DNA of 33,871 bases from Bacteroidota bacterium (GCA_947451105.1 CANFXY010000015.1:1-33871), one strand, 5' to 3'. Counted from the first letter of the stretch, positions 1 to 8,764 are shown. A program made the numbers and translations. Notes: generated by a model not told the origin, from the letters alone.

Positions 1-945
1 GGGGGTACTGTAAGTTCTTACAATTGGACCTATGGAGATGGCAATAGTTGCGGCTGCTACAAACCTAAAAATTTCTATACGAAAAACGGCAATTACCAAG
101 TATGTGGAAGAATACAAGATGCAAATGGTTGCAAAGATTCATTGTGTGTAACAGTGAATGTGAATTGTACAAATCCATGTGATTTAAGTGAAATAGGTAT
201 TTATTCATTTGACACAGTAAGTTACAATTGCAATGAGTACGAGTTTGTCTCTTTTGTAAGTCCTAATGCAAAGCGCATCGTATGGGAATTTGGCGATGGA
301 GATTCCTCCAATAGTAAGTATTCCTTGCATACATTTAATAAAAATGGGAATTATAAGGTTAGACTAATAGTACAAGATTCAATATCATGTGGAGACACCG
401 CCAATTTAGATATAACAATCAACTGTGATCAAAAGGCACCATGTGATTTTAAAATCAATAAATTGGACACAATCACTAAAGGGAATTGCAAAACCAAAGG
501 TTTTGATTTGAATTGTAACAAAACACCTAAAGAAGTAAAATGGAGTTTTGGAGATGGTAATTTTGAAACCTCTGGAAAACAAACCCAACACACCTATAAA
601 GACACTGGTATTTATGCGTTGTGTGCTATTGCAATAGATAGTGTTGGTTGTTCGGATACCATTTGTATTAGTTTGAAAGTTCAATGCCCAAAATCAAGTG
701 GTTTTGATTATTTTGATTTAGATAGAACAAGGATTTATCCATCACCATTTACAAGTCATTTATCGGTAGTCATTGCGTCGGATGCCACCATTTCTGTACT
801 TGATCAAAAGCAATCACTTGTTTATGAATCAGATTTTAAACTTGGAATTGCTAATCTAGATTTAAGCAAATTAAGCAATGGCCTTTATTTTATATCAATA
901 AAGACTGCCGAAACGGTTCAGTTCTATAAAATTATTAAGGAGTAG
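1..945 (+). CDS. PKD-repeat surface protein with C-terminal type IX secretion sorting domain (5' end missing)
   Basis: The reading frame is open from base 1, so the gene is cut by the window edge; a TTG at 142 is internal and not the start. At least three PKD-like units are visible, each with a W-x-(F/Y)-GDG core followed by an aromatic-rich NGNY or DTGIY turn: YNWTYGDGNS near base 19, VWEFGDGDSS near 280 and VKWSFGDGNF near 535. Each unit ends in a Cys-containing strand (VNVNC, ITINC, KVQCP), so disulfides in the extracellular protein are likely. The last 70 or so residues begin IYPSPFTSHL and contain LSKLSNGLYFISI, the pattern of Por/type A sorting domains removed during type IX secretion. 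By family knowledge such proteins are exported and attached to the cell surface or released; the ligand cannot be read from the sequence. The stop lies 1 nt from the recR stop on the other strand, with no hairpin between. Confidence 0.85.
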   Translation, partial: GGTVSSYNWTYGDGNSCGCYKPKNFYTKNGNYQVCGRIQDANGCKDSLCVTVNVNCTNPCDLSEIGIYSFDTVSYNCNEYEFVSFVSPNAKRIVWEFGDGDSSNSKYSLHTFNKNGNYKVRLIVQDSISCGDTANLDITINCDQKAPCDFKINKLDTITKGNCKTKGFDLNCNKTPKEVKWSFGDGNFETSGKQTQHTYKDTGIYALCAIAIDSVGCSDTICISLKVQCPKSSGFDYFDLDRTRIYPSPFTSHLSVVIASDATISVLDQKQSLVYESDFKLGIANLDLSKLSNGLYFISIKTAETVQFYKIIKE

Positions 946-946
946 T

Positions 947-1552
947 TTAAACACTATAGGGAACCCTAGCAGTTAGAGATCTGCCTAGAGTTATTTCATC
1001 GGTGTATTCCAATTCGCTACCAACGGAGATTCCTTTGCTTATTGTGCTTATTTTGAGGTTGAATTTTTGTAGTTTTCTTGCCAAATAAAATGCAGTGGTA
1101 TCACCTTCAATATTGGCATTTAATGCAATAATAATTTCCTCAGCTGGATTTTCATTTAAACGGTTTACAAGGGCTTCTATATTTAATTCTTCGGGACCAA
1201 CACCATCAATTGGTGAGATTAATCCACCTAGAACATGGTAAAGGCCGTTAAATTGAGCAGTGTTTTCTATTGCCATTACATCCATCATGTCTTCAACAAC
1301 ACAGATCATGCTTTTGTTGCGGTTTACGCTGTTACAGATGCTGCAAATGGGTGTATCGCTAATGTTACAACACACAGTACATTGCATCAACTCCGTTTTT
1401 AATTTAAATAAAACATTAGAAAGATTTTCGGCTTCCTCATTGGGACGCTTCAATAGGTACATTACCATTCTTAAGGCACTTCGTTTACCAACTCCTGGAA
1501 ATCCAGAAAGTGCTTCAACTGCGTTTTCTATTGTTTTTGAAGAAAAATTCAA
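947..1552 (-). CDS. recR: Recombination mediator RecR
   Basis: RecR acts with RecF/RecO to load RecA onto SSB-coated single-stranded DNA in gap repair. The helix-hairpin-helix segment (SGFPGVGKRSALR), the four-cysteine zinc site (C58, C61, C70, C73 counting from the chosen start), the Toprim acidic pair in CVVEDMMD, and the terminal segment with YTDEITLGRSLTARVP are all present, so the protein is full length at about 201 residues. There is no ATG: I chose the TTG at 1552, giving MNFSSKTIENAVEALSG, because RecR proteins usually begin a few residues before S-K-x-I-E-x-A. A second in-frame TTG at 1561 adds three residues but would sit only 5 nt after a TAnnTTTG box. The gene follows the lipoprotein gene by about 100 nt on the same strand and is probably transcribed from its own promoter. 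Confidence 0.93.
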   Translation of the reverse strand: MNFSSKTIENAVEALSGFPGVGKRSALRMVMYLLKRPNEEAENLSNVLFKLKTELMQCTVCCNISDTPICSICNSVNRNKSMICVVEDMMDVMAIENTAQFNGLYHVLGGLISPIDGVGPEELNIEALVNRLNENPAEEIIIALNANIEGDTTAFYLARKLQKFNLKISTISKGISVGSELEYTDEITLGRSLTARVPYSV

Positions 1553-1566
1553 ATCGAGCAAAATTA

Positions 1567-1574
1567 CAAAATTA
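1567..1574 (-). promoter_or_regulatory. -7 element of recR
   Basis: Minus-strand TAATTTTG matches the Bacteroidota -7 consensus TAnnTTTG. It lies 14 nt before the chosen TTG at 1552 and 5 nt before the alternative TTG at 1561. No TTG is seen at the usual -33 distance. Confidence 0.45.
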
Positions 1575-1658
1575 TTCGAAGCAGTTGGGCTGAAATAAGT
1601 GTAATTTTTGCAATGGGTATATATTTCAGAATAATGATGAATTTAGATTTCAGAAACA

Positions 1659-2225
1659 CTAGTATATAAAATCAAATCTACCTGAGATGTTTTTCAAATA
1701 ATTAGTAGAATTAAAATTATAAGTAAATTCTGTATCACAGAATACTAAATTGTATGAGCTGTTCCATGAGTTGTACTTCACATGTAGATAGTATATCCCT
1801 GTTCCTGTTGATGTTGCATATAATTTTGTACTGCCCAGGCTGTTTCCGTTTAATTCCAAATAGGCATTGTAATTCTTTACGGAAGATGCTGATCCACAAA
1901 TAGTAAAATTATTGCTTTTTTCAGGAATAAAAGGGGCCAATGAGATGGTCATTTCATCATTCTGACTGCTTGTGTAGGTAAGCGTTAACTTGTCATTTAT
2001 GAGCGAAATTACTGGATTGCTTGATCCAAAACTAAGATCGAAATTTAATAAGGCGGGACAGAAGGTTTCATTAACACCAGGATTGCAATTCGGGTTGGTA
2101 TATGCTGGCCCAACTGGCGTAATTACGGTATTGTTTGCTTTAACCGTTGCTGGTCTTGAATCTTGGATGTTGTCACAAGATTGGTAAATGATTGAAATAC
2201 TAAGCAGGAAGGTAAAAAGTTTCAT
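1659..2225 (-). CDS. Putative lipoprotein of unknown function
   Basis: About 188 residues. The start at 2225 (MKLFTFLLSISIIYQSC) gives a short charged N-terminus, a hydrophobic stretch and a Cys at residue 18, as in a lipoprotein signal peptide, though Y-Q-S-C is a poor lipobox; an ATG three codons upstream (2234) is also possible. The mature part is rich in Ser, Thr, Asn and Tyr with alternating hydrophobics, suggesting a beta-sandwich, and has four further Cys (PNCNPGVNETFCPA, FTICGS, LVFCDTEF) that may pair in the periplasm. I recognise no family. It begins 3 to 12 nt after the stop of the beta-barrel-like gene and is last in the WG/M48/barrel series, so it is probably co-expressed with them and works at the envelope. 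Confidence 0.7.
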   Translation of the reverse strand: MKLFTFLLSISIIYQSCDNIQDSRPATVKANNTVITPVGPAYTNPNCNPGVNETFCPALLNFDLSFGSSNPVISLINDKLTLTYTSSQNDEMTISLAPFIPEKSNNFTICGSASSVKNYNAYLELNGNSLGSTKLYATSTGTGIYYLHVKYNSWNSSYNLVFCDTEFTYNFNSTNYLKNISGRFDFIY

Positions 2226-2237
2226 ATTATTCATGAT

Positions 2238-2981
2238 TTAAAATGCAGCACCTACTCCAATTGAAAAATTAAGTGTTCGCGCTTTGGATAGATAAAAGTT
2301 AAGGTTTGTTTCGTTGTAATCTTCAATATTATTGTAATTATGATAATTAGAAGTTGACCAAAAATTAAAAGGCAGGTTAAAAGCAATACTTTTTTGAATA
2401 AAGATATTTTTATTTATGAAGCGTTTGCTACCAAATTCTAAATTAAATGACGATGTGTATTGTGTCTTGTATTGTGAATTTCCATTTGGATTTGGACCAA
2501 TCTTATAACTGAGGTTGTCCTCTGTGATCTTTTGTAAATTCAGGGTGTAACCTATTTTAGTGTAAAACCCCATTGGAGCGATAGAGCCACTTAAAAGATT
2601 GTAATAAGATTTTGAAATCGATAGATAGGTGTTGTTATAATTGATGTATCCATAATAAGAGGAAGGATAAACGGAATTGTCCAATATTAGATAATTTCCT
2701 CTTTCTTCAAAAGGGTAGTATGCAGAGTCACCTATACTATTTTTACTGCTGCCAAATCCGATGGTAAAAGAACTTCGTCTATTAATAACCCTTTCATAGG
2801 TTAACCCTAAACTTGGCCTTATCAACTGTCTAAGCAGGTTTTCTGATAAGGCAAAATTTGGTTGAATTTTGATGGATGCAGCATTTTTGGAGCCTAAATA
2901 TCCGGGTACACTTTTTCCGTTATAAGCAAATGAAAATAAACAACTTGAAAAACAAATGAGCAATATGAATTTTCTAATCAT
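2238..2981 (-). CDS. Outer-membrane beta-barrel-like protein, unknown function
   Basis: 247 residues. An N-terminal signal peptide (MIRKFILLICFSSCLFSFAYNG) is followed by alternating polar/aromatic strands with many Tyr, Asn and Ser (for example YYGYINYNNTYLSISKSYYN), and the chain ends on an amphipathic strand finishing in Phe (FSIGVGAAF), as in many outer-membrane barrels. Length would fit about 8 to 10 strands. The ATG overlaps the end of the upstream M48 peptidase gene by 8 nt, which points to translational coupling and shared function. I cannot assign a substrate or family from the sequence. Confidence 0.7.
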   Translation of the reverse strand: MIRKFILLICFSSCLFSFAYNGKSVPGYLGSKNAASIKIQPNFALSENLLRQLIRPSLGLTYERVINRRSSFTIGFGSSKNSIGDSAYYPFEERGNYLILDNSVYPSSYYGYINYNNTYLSISKSYYNLLSGSIAPMGFYTKIGYTLNLQKITEDNLSYKIGPNPNGNSQYKTQYTSSFNLEFGSKRFINKNIFIQKSIAFNLPFNFWSTSNYHNYNNIEDYNETNLNFYLSKARTLNFSIGVGAAF

Positions 2982-5256
2982 TTCGTTTGGTTTTTAATTG
3001 GTGAAAAAGAGAATAAATCTGACTATTCACGTAGTCATTTCTTTTGTATTTCATGTTTAATCGATTGCTGCTAACATATATAATTTTGCCGGATTCAATA
3101 TCAAAAACTACAGAAGATAGATAAAGTCTATGTTTTTTATGCAGTTGAGCATATAAATATAATGGGAACACAGGGAAGGCAATTGCACTGTAAACAAAGG
3201 CTATGGCATTGAATTCTTGGTTTTCGATGGTGTATGTTATGCCTGAAATGCAAATTTTAGAGCAAGTTTTTTCTTTTGTAATATTTGTAGCCTCTCGTGA
3301 ATTAAAGAGCTCTAAATCTGAAGCTGAGTTGTTGATTCTCTCAGTAAGCCATTCCATTATGATGGCGTATTGGTTCATGGTTTCTGTGCTAAGATGTTCT
3401 TTATCTAATAAATTTAAAGCTTGCGCATTGATGCCATTTAGTTGTGCCATTTCCATAAATTTATTGGAAAGTATTAACTCTTGTTGTTCGTTAAATAGTA
3501 GGTTTTGTTTTGTTTCCCTACCATAAATTGTTTTACTAAATGATGGGTTAATAATGATTAAAGAATCTATTCCGCCAGCAGATCCAAATTTCTTTTGTTT
3601 TCTCCAATCCTTTCTATCTGAAAAGACGCTAAATTCTTCCTCTTTTTTTACTTCCTCATCTTTATCCCTAAATTTATTATATGAAGCTTTAAATTGTTCT
3701 TTAAATTCTTTGTTTTTGAAAAATTCAACAAATGCATACTGATAATATTGTTTGAAATTGCTTGTTGAGCTTTCTTCGTCTACTTCCGCATTCTCTTGCT
3801 CTTGTTTTTTCTTTTTGAGCTTCAACTTATCTACCTTACTAAGCCCTGAAGTGTTTACATTGTTGGCTGTGTCAATTTTTGAAATGGTGTCTTTTTGCTC
3901 TTTAAATTTACTTAAACTAAAGCTGCTGTTTTTGAATAGGTCATCACAGGCCAATTCAAAAAGTTTTTTTGCAAAAGAATCATTCTTGTTGTTTTGATAG
4001 GCTTTCCATGTTTCTCTAATGCTTAAGATACTAAGTTCATCCGCATTTAATTTATTAAAGAAAAATGAAACGCTATAATAAGCCCCCTCATCTGTTTGCT
4101 TAAATTCTTCGTTTTTGCTGTTTTCGTCTGAATTTGAATTATTTTTTGCTTTCTTCGCTTTAGCATAAATACAGTATGCTGTTACAATAGTTGAGAAGTT
4201 GGTATCATGGTATATATTCCTATATAAATAAGACAAATAATACGCTTTTTTATATTGTGCGTGGTTGAATAAAATATAGAAAAGTTCTATTCTAGCTTGT
4301 TGTTGAATTGATTTAAAATAGTCTTCTCCCAAAACATAAAGCGCTCCATCTTTTTCTTCATCTTCAAGAATGGATTCAACTTTTGTTTTTCTTTTTCTGA
4401 TATTAGGATGGGTTGATTCTTCATCATCTTCAGCCTCATCAGCGCTGATTTCTTTGCCTTTTTTAGGTAAATAATAGACTGGAAATTTATATGAACTGTC
4501 TTGGAACTCTTTTATACTCCATTCAATTTCATCATATGGTAAATATGAGAACAACAACATATCAAAGCTGCTCAATGCTGCTTGTTTGTTGTAGGGTGTT
4601 TTCAGGTACAGTTTGACCCCTTCAACATCCGCTTCAAATTCGTTGTCTTTGGAATAACTATAAATTTCTTGTATGCGTTCATCAAAATCTAAGACTTTAA
4701 ATTTACCTTTTCCTTCTAAAACATCATTCTTCCTTTTGTAACTTTCTAAGCTATGCTTTTGGGTGTAGTGTGAAATTTCATGGCATAGGATATACGCCAG
4801 TTGTGCTTCGTTTTCCAGCTGACTAACTAGTCCAACGGTGACGAAAATTATTCCTTGATTGGTAGAAAAGGCATTGACACTGTATGATTTTAAAACATAA
4901 AATCTTAACTCTTTTCTAAGCTTAGGATTCTTTTCTAAAACTTTGTCAGCAACTTTATTAATATATATACTAAGGGCGTCGCCATATAGCACTTTGCCAC
5001 TGAATAGGATTTCGTCGATACTGAAGTTTGAGTTAACAGCAAATTCGTTTTCTAGTCTTTTTTCGGTTCGGGAAATATTCTTTTTAGATATTTTGCTTTT
5101 GTCGGTCTGAACCTTTTCTCCACTTAATTTTAAGAAATCATCGGGAATTTCTCCCGCACATCTCAAAGCATGGTATTGGATTTGGTTTTGACTTTGTACG
5201 GAGACGAAAATAAACAGGTAAAAACAAAGAATAATTATTCTCTTTATTAGTTTCAT
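2974..5256 (-). CDS. M48-family zinc metalloprotease with long C-terminal extension
   Basis: About 760 residues. The start at 5256 is chosen because it gives a clean signal peptide (MKLIKRIIILCFYLFIFVSVQSQ); the longer frame to 5328 would overlap the preceding gene and bury that peptide. Residues 159-163 form the zinc motif HEISH within AYILCHEISHYTQKH, and E206 in NEFEADVEG is the expected third ligand, so the M48 core (about residues 75-230) looks catalytically intact. Beyond it lie roughly 500 residues with strongly charged Lys/Glu/Asp linkers (about 285-310, 370-400 and 480-560) and a C-terminal hydrophobic/beta segment that I do not recognise. M48 proteases of this type act in envelope quality control (BepA-like). 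Close linkage to a beta-barrel protein and a lipoprotein fits a role at the outer membrane, but that is inference. Confidence 0.88.
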   Translation of the reverse strand: MKLIKRIIILCFYLFIFVSVQSQNQIQYHALRCAGEIPDDFLKLSGEKVQTDKSKISKKNISRTEKRLENEFAVNSNFSIDEILFSGKVLYGDALSIYINKVADKVLEKNPKLRKELRFYVLKSYSVNAFSTNQGIIFVTVGLVSQLENEAQLAYILCHEISHYTQKHSLESYKRKNDVLEGKGKFKVLDFDERIQEIYSYSKDNEFEADVEGVKLYLKTPYNKQAALSSFDMLLFSYLPYDEIEWSIKEFQDSSYKFPVYYLPKKGKEISADEAEDDEESTHPNIRKRKTKVESILEDEEKDGALYVLGEDYFKSIQQQARIELFYILFNHAQYKKAYYLSYLYRNIYHDTNFSTIVTAYCIYAKAKKAKNNSNSDENSKNEEFKQTDEGAYYSVSFFFNKLNADELSILSIRETWKAYQNNKNDSFAKKLFELACDDLFKNSSFSLSKFKEQKDTISKIDTANNVNTSGLSKVDKLKLKKKKQEQENAEVDEESSTSNFKQYYQYAFVEFFKNKEFKEQFKASYNKFRDKDEEVKKEEEFSVFSDRKDWRKQKKFGSAGGIDSLIIINPSFSKTIYGRETKQNLLFNEQQELILSNKFMEMAQLNGINAQALNLLDKEHLSTETMNQYAIIMEWLTERINNSASDLELFNSREATNITKEKTCSKICISGITYTIENQEFNAIAFVYSAIAFPVFPLYLYAQLHKKHRLYLSSVVFDIESGKIIYVSSNRLNMKYKRNDYVNSQIYSLFHQLKTKRND

Positions 5257-5314
5257 GTAGGTTAGGAAAGTAAGCAACAATATTAAATCAAATTTAAACC
5301 ACCAACAAATTGGT

Positions 5315-6463
5315 TTATGGCCTGTCAAAAAAATACTCTATTCCTTTGGTATCAATCACACCTACATATCCATTATATACGATAAATGCGAATCCATTGT
5401 TAAATTTATAGGCCATAGAATATTTAGGTTTAATAATGGTTTGGCAATTTTTATTGACATAGCCCCAATTGCCTTCTTTATCTCTAAATGGCAAAAGGCC
5501 ATTTCCAAATTCGCCTACTTGTGTAGGCTTTTGTTGAAATTGTCCTTGCACATAATAGTTGCTGTCAACTATCCTAATGTCAGACATATAATATCCAATT
5601 GCTCCAATAAATAAGGAATCTTTTAAATGTCGAGCACTCGCATATAGGGGAGAAGTTCTTTTGTTCTTGTCAATAAAGTAGTAGTCCCAACCTATTTCAT
5701 TCTTGGTTTTAATAATTGCTTTGCCATCAATAAATTCTTTTTCAAAAGCGATATACTCTGAGTAATTGAGCGAATCAATAATAAAATGACTTAACATAAT
5801 TTTACCTGTGCTATCAATAAATTCTAGATAAGTAGTCTTAATTTTTTCTCCAATTGAATTTCTTTGTTTTGTAACATAAACTGGCGCTAGTCCTTCGCTA
5901 AATATTCCAGCTGCTTGAATAGAATCCGGCAGGGAAAGTGTTTGGCCAAATCGATTGATGTAAAAGTATTTTCCTTTAGAAATTGCAAGCAGCATACCTG
6001 ATTTAAAATAAAGGCTAGAGGTGTCGAAGTCAGGCTTTCTAATCCAATTTCCCTCAAGATCAATTATTCCTAATTTTTTATTTAATGCCACGACAGCCAA
6101 ACCTTCCGAGAAGTTTTCGGCAGCCTCATATGCTTGGTTTATTGCCACATTCCCTGAATCATTGATAAAATAACAATTTCCGGAAGCAAATAAAACTGGA
6201 CAACGGTTATTTACAAAACTTCCGTAGTGTTTTATTGCCGGTGTAACGGTGTTCCCAGCTTTGTTTATTCCATAATAAAAAGAGTCTTTTTTAACGAAAG
6301 CAAGGTTGTTGGTGAAAAAATCAGCAAAGTCATACTGAGCCTTAATTTTGATTACCCTGTTAGTATCGCAATAACCCCATTGCTTATTTATTCTAAATGG
6401 AATGAGTTGTCCAAAACAAGAGTAGGAACAAAGGAGTATTATGAAACAAAAGATTAAGCGCAT
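5315..6463 (-). CDS. Exported WG-repeat protein
   Basis: 382 residues with an N-terminal signal peptide (MRLIFCFIILLCSYSCFGQ). The mature part consists of repeating beta units typical of WG repeats: NKQWGYCDTNRVIKI, YYGINKAGNTVTPAI, CYFINDSGNVAI, KLGIIDLEGNWI, GNWGYVNKNCQTIIKPKY and YVGVIDTKGIEYF, each a short strand, a turn of the N/D-x-x-G kind, then a hydrophobic strand. Only two copies keep the literal W-G; the others have Y-G, F-I or L-G. WG-repeat proteins are generally thought to be binding or scaffold modules, and no enzyme motif is visible. It precedes the M48 protease gene by 58 nt on the same strand and follows mce by 37 nt, so it may be co-transcribed with both. Confidence 0.8.
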   Translation of the reverse strand: MRLIFCFIILLCSYSCFGQLIPFRINKQWGYCDTNRVIKIKAQYDFADFFTNNLAFVKKDSFYYGINKAGNTVTPAIKHYGSFVNNRCPVLFASGNCYFINDSGNVAINQAYEAAENFSEGLAVVALNKKLGIIDLEGNWIRKPDFDTSSLYFKSGMLLAISKGKYFYINRFGQTLSLPDSIQAAGIFSEGLAPVYVTKQRNSIGEKIKTTYLEFIDSTGKIMLSHFIIDSLNYSEYIAFEKEFIDGKAIIKTKNEIGWDYYFIDKNKRTSPLYASARHLKDSLFIGAIGYYMSDIRIVDSNYYVQGQFQQKPTQVGEFGNGLLPFRDKEGNWGYVNKNCQTIIKPKYSMAYKFNNGFAFIVYNGYVGVIDTKGIEYFFDRP

Positions 6464-6500
6464 TTAATTATAGTAGACAAGTTTTTTGGTAATTCGTTGC

Positions 6501-6902
6501 TTATTTTTTGTCTGAACATATTTCAACCAACACGCCATTTGTGCTTTTTGGGTGAGCAAATGCTATTTCTTTACTGTCAGCGCCAGGTTTTGCCGATTTA
6601 TGTATCATTTCAAATCCTTCTAATTCTAAACGTTTAATTTCATTGTTTGTGTCATCAGCGGCAAAAGCAATGTGGTGAATGCCTTCCCCTTTTTTTTCTA
6701 TGAATTTAGCTATTGGGCTTTCCGGATTTGTGGCCTGTAACAACTCGATTTTGGTTTCGCCAATCATGAAAAAACTAGTAATAACCCCTTCGCTTTCAAC
6801 AGATTCTGATTTGTAAGGTTCGCAATTTAACAGTTTGCTGAATAGTTTATTTGATAGATCAATGTCTTTTACTGCAATTCCGATGTGCTCAATTTTATTC
6901 AT
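6501..6902 (-). CDS. mce: Methylmalonyl-CoA epimerase
   Basis: 133 residues, the usual length. It interconverts (R)- and (S)-methylmalonyl-CoA, linking propionyl-CoA carboxylation with the B12-dependent mutase and succinyl-CoA. It belongs to the vicinal-oxygen-chelate fold: the first beta-alpha-beta unit opens with IEHIGIAVKD (H6), the second with EGIHHIAFAADD (H76/H77), and the last strand GVLVEICS supplies E127, so three expected cobalt/metal ligands can be seen. The stretches KIELLQ, SPIAKFIEKKGEGIHH and HPKSTNGVLVE are highly characteristic. No mutase or carboxylase gene is in this window. It is the first gene of the leftward series towards recR and is divergent from iscS. A weak promoter (TTG at 6970-6972, spacer 21, TAAGTTTC at 6941-6948, minus strand) may serve it. 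Confidence 0.93.
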   Translation of the reverse strand: MNKIEHIGIAVKDIDLSNKLFSKLLNCEPYKSESVESEGVITSFFMIGETKIELLQATNPESPIAKFIEKKGEGIHHIAFAADDTNNEIKRLELEGFEMIHKSAKPGADSKEIAFAHPKSTNGVLVEICSDKK

Positions 6903-7028
6903 TCAACAAAATTGAATGAAAACCTGCGCAAAACCAAATTGAAACTTAACTGTTTGATTGACTGTAACTCAAAGTTTGTATAAAAGAAAGTTATAGATAG
7001 GCTCAATATTGATTTTTACATTTTTTAA

Positions 7029-7042
7029 TTGAGATTTCTCAA
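7029..7042. promoter_or_regulatory. Dyad over the -33 element of the isc promoter
   Basis: TTGAGA-TT-TCTCAA is a perfect 6-bp inverted repeat that contains the -33 TTG. Position suggests an operator; the binding protein is unknown. Confidence 0.4.
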
Positions 7043-7058
7043 CTTTGACTTACATTTG
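7029..7058 (+). promoter_or_regulatory. Promoter of the isc operon
   Basis: TTG at 7029-7031, a 19-nt spacer, and TACATTTG at 7051-7058 match the Bacteroidota -33/-7 promoter pattern. Transcription would begin near 7062, giving a leader of about 25 nt before the iscS ATG. Confidence 0.75.
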
Positions 7059-7062
7059 CACA

Positions 7063-7077
7063 TTAGAATTAGTCTAA
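7063..7077. promoter_or_regulatory. Dyad at the predicted isc transcription start
   Basis: TTAGA-ATTAG-TCTAA is a perfect 5-bp inverted repeat at about +1 to +16 of the predicted isc transcript. It loosely recalls TTAG...CTAA-type metal-regulator sites (DtxR/IdeR-like) but with different spacing, so the regulator is an open question. Confidence 0.4.
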
Positions 7078-7086
7078 ATAAGAATT

Positions 7087-8301
7087 ATGTTAAACCTGCC
7101 AATATACTTGGATAACAATGCTACCACGCCAATGGACCCTAGGGTTTTGGAAGCAATGTTGCCATATTTTATCGAAAATTTTGGAAATGCTGCGAGTAGA
7201 AACCACGCGTTTGGATGGAAAGCCGAAGAAGCCGTAGATTATGCTAGAGAGCAAATTGCATCTTTGATTAACGCTGATTCTAAAGAAATAATTATTACCA
7301 GTGGTGCAACAGAGTCAAACAACTTAGCATTGAAAGGTGTTTTTGAAATGTATGCTGAAAAAGGCAATCATTTTATCACAGTTGAGACAGAGCACAAGGC
7401 GATTTTAGATACCTGTAAGCACCTCGAGAAATTGGGCGCTGAAGTTACTTATTTACAAGCTGCTGAAGATGGATTAATAACAGTTGAGCAAGTTGCGGCT
7501 GCGATTAAACCAAATACTGTCTTAGTTACTGTGATGTATGCAAACAACGAGATTGGAGTTATTCAGCCAATAAAAGAAATTACAGCTTTGTGCAAAAGCA
7601 AAGGGATATTGTTTCATACAGATGCCACGCAAGCAGTTGGTAAGATAAAAGTGGATGTTATTGCTGATGGTATAGACATGATGAGTTTTTCTGGCCATAA
7701 AATGTATGGACCGAAAGGCGTAGGCGTTTTATATGTGAGAAGAAAGAATCCAAGAGTAAAAGTTACAGCACAAATGGATGGCGGCGGACATGAAAGAGGC
7801 ATGAGAAGTGGTACTTTGAATGTACCTAGCATTGTTGGTCTTGGAAAAGCGTGTGAGTTATGCCGCTTAGAAATGGATGTTGATACCGCAAGGATTAGCA
7901 AAATGAGAGATAGATTAGAACAGGAATTGCTCGTTATTGAAGAATCTTATATCAACGGAAATACAGAACACAGACTGCCACATGTGAGCAATATGTCATT
8001 CAAGTATGTCGAAGGCGAAGGCTTAATCATGGGCGTTAAAAATATTGCTGTTTCTTCAGGCTCAGCTTGTACAAGTGCCAGTTTGGAGCCTAGCTATGTG
8101 TTAAAAGCTTTGGGATTAGATGATGAGTTGGCGCATTCTTCATTGCGGTTTGGATTGAGCCGTTTTACAACTGATGAGGAAATAGACTATGCGATTAACC
8201 ACGTAAAAGAAGCGGTAAATAAGTTAAGAGAAATGAGCCCATTATGGGAAATGTTTAAGGAAGGAATTGATCTGAAAACAATTCAATGGGCTGAGCACTA
8301 A
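7087..8301 (+). CDS. iscS: Cysteine desulfurase IscS
   Basis: 404 residues, the length of IscS. The PLP enzyme takes sulfur from L-cysteine as a persulfide and passes it to IscU and other acceptors. K205 in [12 protein letters not shown] is the Schiff-base lysine, and C328 in [18 protein letters not shown] is the persulfide cysteine on a long active-site loop, placed as in E. coli IscS. The N-terminal [14 protein letters not shown] and the C-terminal [19 protein letters not shown], the latter needed for IscU contact in characterised IscS, mark it as true IscS and not a SufS or NifS relative. It is the first gene of iscS-iscU-iscA-PAP2, 34 nt before iscU. No iscR gene precedes it, so the dyads at 7029-7042 and 7063-7077 would have to be read by a regulator encoded elsewhere. 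Confidence 0.97.
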   Translation: MLNLPIYLDNNATTPMDPRVLEAMLPYFIENFGNAASRNHAFGWKAEEAVDYAREQIASLINADSKEIIITSGATESNNLALKGVFEMYAEKGNHFITVETEHKAILDTCKHLEKLGAEVTYLQAAEDGLITVEQVAAAIKPNTVLVTVMYANNEIGVIQPIKEITALCKSKGILFHTDATQAVGKIKVDVIADGIDMMSFSGHKMYGPKGVGVLYVRRKNPRVKVTAQMDGGGHERGMRSGTLNVPSIVGLGKACELCRLEMDVDTARISKMRDRLEQELLVIEESYINGNTEHRLPHVSNMSFKYVEGEGLIMGVKNIAVSSGSACTSASLEPSYVLKALGLDDELAHSSLRFGLSRFTTDEEIDYAINHVKEAVNKLREMSPLWEMFKEGIDLKTIQWAEH

Positions 8302-8335
8302 ATAAATTTTAAAAAACAAAAAAACAAATACGATC

Positions 8336-8752
8336 ATGGCATATTCAGATAAAGTAATAGACCACTACAGCAATCCAAGAAACATTGGAACGTTAGATAA
8401 ATCAAGCAAGCAAGTTGGAACTGGTCTTGTAGGTGCTCCAGAATGCGGAGATGTAATGAGACTTCAAATTGAAGTTGATGAAGTTACAGGAATAATTAAA
8501 GATGCTAAATTTAAGACCTTCGGTTGCGGCAGTGCAATTGCCTCTTCAAGTTTGGCTACTGAATGGTTAAAAGGAAAATCTGTTGATGATGCATTGAAAA
8601 TTGACAATATGGATATTGTAGAAGAACTAGCCCTACCTCCTGTTAAAATTCACTGCAGTGTATTGGCTGAAGATGCAATCAAGTCGGCTATCAATGATTA
8701 CCGTGTAAAAAATGGATTAAGTCCAATTGAGGATAACAAAAAACATTACTAA
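8336..8752 (+). CDS. iscU: Fe-S cluster scaffold IscU
   Basis: 138 residues. IscU receives sulfur from IscS and iron, builds a [2Fe-2S] cluster and passes it on. All cluster residues are present: C37 and D39 in GAPECGDVM, C64 in TFGCGSAIAS, H106 and C107 in KIHCSVLAEDA. The LPPVK motif at 100-104, which in E. coli is the recognition site for the dedicated Hsp70 HscA, is intact although no hscA or hscB gene lies in this operon. Compared with E. coli IscU there is a short extra C-terminal tail (about SPIEDNKKHY). The 34-nt gap before the ATG is A-rich without a Shine-Dalgarno sequence, as usual in this phylum. iscA follows 12 nt later. Confidence 0.97.
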   Translation: MAYSDKVIDHYSNPRNIGTLDKSSKQVGTGLVGAPECGDVMRLQIEVDEVTGIIKDAKFKTFGCGSAIASSSLATEWLKGKSVDDALKIDNMDIVEELALPPVKIHCSVLAEDAIKSAINDYRVKNGLSPIEDNKKHY

Positions 8753-8764
8753 TAGTTAAAAATT

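Noticed and set aside
5257-5328. Longer N-terminus for the M48 protease
   Set aside because: It overlaps the WG-repeat gene and would place the signal peptide internally; the ATG at 5256 gives a normal signal peptide.
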